A stretch of DNA of 7,808 nucleotides from assembly GCA_020629995.1 (NCBI GenBank), contig JAHDCH010000119.1, forward strand, positions 1 through 7,808, written 5' to 3'. Of the stretch, positions 6,242-7,808 are shown one piece after another (the stretch's first letter is position 1; the number at the start of each line of letters is the position of its first letter). A program made the position numbers and the translations under genes. The notes under the pieces were generated by a model, which did not search any database, had not been told where the DNA came from, and saw only the letters and a list, made by a program, of their open reading frames with translations. Source of the DNA: Pseudaestuariivita sp. (GTDB lineage Bacteria; Pseudomonadota; Alphaproteobacteria; Rhodobacterales; Rhodobacteraceae).

Positions 6242-6999
6242 ACATCCACGCTGTCCGAGCCATATACGTCAAGGAAATGATGCGGTTCTTCCGCACTCTG
6301 GCGCAGTCGTTCATCTCGCCTGTCCTGTCGACATCGCTGTATTTTGTCGTGTTCGGCACCGCCATCGGAAGCCGCATCCAGGAAGTGGACGGCGTCAGCT
6401 ATGGCGCGTTCATCGTGCCGGGGCTGATCATGCTGAGCGTGATGACGCAGGCGATTTCGAACGCGTCCTTTGCGATCTTCTTTCCGCAGTTCACCGGCAC
6501 GATCTACGAAGTGCTGACTGCGCCCGTGAATTTCCTGGAAATCGTGCTGGGCTATGTGGGCGCGGCGGCGACCAAGGCGCTGTTCATCGGCGTGGTGATC
6601 CTGGGCACGGCGGCGCTGTTCGTCGATCTGCAAATCCTGCATCCGCTGGCGATGATTGCCTTTCTTGTGCTGACCTGCACCTCGTTTTCGCTGTTCGGCT
6701 TCATCATCGGGATCTGGGCCAGGAATTTCGAACAGCTTCAGCTGATCCCGCTGCTGATCGTGACGCCCTTGGTGTTCCTTGGCGGGTCGTTCTATTCGAT
6801 CTCGATGCTGCCGCCGGTGTGGCAGACGATTTCGATGTTCAACCCGGTTGTGTATCTTGTGTCGGGCTTTCGCTGGTCGTTCTATGGCGCGGCAGACGTG
6901 CCGGTGGGCATCAGCCTGATCGCGATTGCCGGGTTCACCACGCTTTGCCTCTTGGTGGTGTACTGGATTTTCCGCACCGGGTGGCGCATTCGCGACTGA
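6238..6999 (+). CDS. ABC-2 type exporter, permease subunit (YadH-like)
   Basis: A 253-residue inner-membrane protein with about six hydrophobic segments, roughly at residues 23-43, 56-76, 104-127, 138-160, 168-186 and 226-246. After the fifth comes the ABC-2 signature region (179-212), containing [18 protein letters not shown] and [12 protein letters not shown], characteristic of the COG0842 family. Length is normal for a half-transporter, so the working complex is probably two permeases with two ATPases. The ATG overlaps the ATPase stop by 4 bp and has an ideal AGGAGG (6225-6230) 7 nt upstream, inside the end of the ATPase gene. Transport direction (export) is inferred from the family and from the absence of a binding-protein gene. 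Substrate is unknown. Confidence 0.95.
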   Translation: MNIHAVRAIYVKEMMRFFRTLAQSFISPVLSTSLYFVVFGTAIGSRIQEVDGVSYGAFIVPGLIMLSVMTQAISNASFAIFFPQFTGTIYEVLTAPVNFLEIVLGYVGAAATKALFIGVVILGTAALFVDLQILHPLAMIAFLVLTCTSFSLFGFIIGIWARNFEQLQLIPLLIVTPLVFLGGSFYSISMLPPVWQTISMFNPVVYLVSGFRWSFYGAADVPVGISLIAIAGFTTLCLLVVYWIFRTGWRIRD

Positions 7000-7034
7000 C
7001 CGGTGGGATTTTGGTCTCATTATAGCGCTAAAGG

Positions 7035-7060
7035 CGCCGGGGCTGCATAAATCCCCGGCG
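7035..7060 (+). terminator. Terminator-like hairpin after the ABC operon
   Basis: CGCCGGGG (7035-7042) and CCCCGGCG (7053-7060) form a perfect 8-bp GC stem with a 10-nt AT-rich loop, followed by TTTGCCTTGTTT, an interrupted U-tract. It lies 35 bp after the permease stop. The right arm can pair instead with GCCGGGG (7073-7079), an alternative 7-bp stem that excludes the first. Confidence 0.6.
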
Positions 7061-7102
7061 TTTGCCTTGTTTGCCGGGGGTGCCGCCTCTACATCGCGCC
7101 CC

Positions 7103-7808
7103 ATGAAGCGCTTTGTTCCCTTTATGAAATCCGAACCCGTCGTGTCCGTTGTGCGCCTGCAGGGCGTGATCGCCTCGGGCGCGCGCAGCGGCATCAGCGA
7201 ACGCGGTGTGGCTGCCAGCCTGGACAAGGCGTTCAAGAAGGGCAAGCCCAAGGCCGTCGCGCTCGAGATCAACTCGCCCGGCGGCAGCCCCGTGCAATCG
7301 GCGCTGATCGCCAGCCGGATTCGCCGCCTTGCCGACAAGCACGAGGTGCCTGTTTTTGCCTTTGTCGAAGACGTCGCCGCGTCGGGCGGATATTGGCTGG
7401 CCTGCGCGGCGGATGAAATCCATGCGGATACGGCTTCGGTCGTAGGGTCGATTGGCGTGATCTCGGCGGGGTTTGGCGCGCATGAGTTCATCGCGCGGCA
7501 GGGGATCGAACGGCGGGTCTATACCTCGGGCACGTCGAAATCCCAGCTGGACCCGTTCCGCCCCGAAAACCCCGAAGACGTGGCGCGCCTCAAGGCGCTG
7601 ATGGATCAGCTGCACGACACGTTCATCACCCATGTCAAGGACCGGCGCGGCGACAGGCTGGCCGATGATCCGCGCCTGTTCTCGGGCGAATACTGGGCCG
7701 GTGCCGGTGCCCTGGAGCTCGGGCTGATTGACGGGATCGGCCATCTCGAGGCTGTCATGCGCGACCGTTTCGGGGACAAGATCACCTTTCGCCGCTACGG
7801 CCAGCGCC
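7103..7808 (+). CDS. S49 family serine peptidase (SppA/SohB-like), 3' end beyond window
   Basis: The first 235 codons are present and the frame is open at the right edge. The fold is of the ClpP/crotonase type. EINSPGGSP (55-63) forms the oxyanion region. VAASGGYWLA (91-100) contains the nucleophile, Ser94. YTSGTSKSQLDPF (140-152) contains Lys146, the likely general base. The 52-residue gap between them equals that between Ser147 and Lys199 in B. subtilis SppA, so this is a single-domain S49 enzyme with its own Ser-Lys dyad, unlike the tandem-domain E. coli SppA. GSIGVI (115-120) and LGLIDGIG (206-213) are also family-typical. No signal peptide or membrane anchor is seen, suggesting a cytoplasmic enzyme that acts on signal-peptide remnants or other peptides. 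The start at 7103 has no evident ribosome binding site; the ATG at 7124 is an alternative. Confidence 0.93.
   Translation, partial: MKRFVPFMKSEPVVSVVRLQGVIASGARSGISERGVAASLDKAFKKGKPKAVALEINSPGGSPVQSALIASRIRRLADKHEVPVFAFVEDVAASGGYWLACAADEIHADTASVVGSIGVISAGFGAHEFIARQGIERRVYTSGTSKSQLDPFRPENPEDVARLKALMDQLHDTFITHVKDRRGDRLADDPRLFSGEYWAGAGALELGLIDGIGHLEAVMRDRFGDKITFRRYGQR

Noticed and set aside
6088..7491. Minus-strand open frame of 467 codons over the permease and peptidase
   Set aside because: Both overlapped genes have intact family motifs in the plus direction, and the antisense product looks like low-complexity shadow translation.
1..7808. Search for tRNA or rRNA genes, CRISPR arrays, insertion sequences, phage genes or defence systems
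   Set aside because: None was recognised on either strand; the coding content is housekeeping and transport genes with uniform base composition.

Overview
The window looks like a chromosomal stretch from a GC-rich alphaproteobacterium, most likely Rhodobacteraceae (Roseobacter group). The grounds are the strong G/C bias at third codon positions, the alphaproteobacterial style of the HemC, HemE and ABC proteins, and an intergenic palindrome cluster of a kind I remember from roseobacter genomes. No database search was possible, so the assignment is inference. Most of the content is ordinary core-genome material. I found no undescribed multi-gene system; the points worth a second look are mainly in the intergenic DNA.

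Layout, left to right. Bases 1-138 hold an AT-rich promoter-like stretch and probably the first codons of a leftward gene cut by the window edge. Three rightward genes follow: a small SRPBCC-fold protein (139-606), an exported DUF4198 protein whose mature form should begin with histidine (704-1513), and an FAD-dependent D-2-hydroxyacid dehydrogenase-like enzyme (1574-2971). A palindrome-rich spacer (2972-3116) lies between this group and the convergent leftward hemC (3117-4064). An 81-bp divergent spacer separates hemC from rightward hemE (4146-5174). After a 134-bp spacer come an ABC-2 exporter ATPase (5309-6241) and its permease (6238-6999), with overlapping stop and start codons. A terminator-like hairpin and then an S49 (SppA/SohB-type) peptidase, cut by the right edge, close the window (7103-7808+).

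How the genes work together. HemC makes hydroxymethylbilane from porphobilinogen, and HemE decarboxylates uroporphyrinogen III to coproporphyrinogen III; both belong to the common tetrapyrrole trunk. Their shared spacer has overlapping -35 elements on the two strands and an 18-bp dyad of the form TGTCA-N8-TGACA, which also fits TGT-N12-ACA, the motif of the PpsR/CrtJ regulators. One bound protein could therefore control both genes. The ATPase and permease should form one exporter with unknown cargo. No shared pathway is evident for the SRPBCC, DUF4198 and dehydrogenase genes, although they are co-directional.
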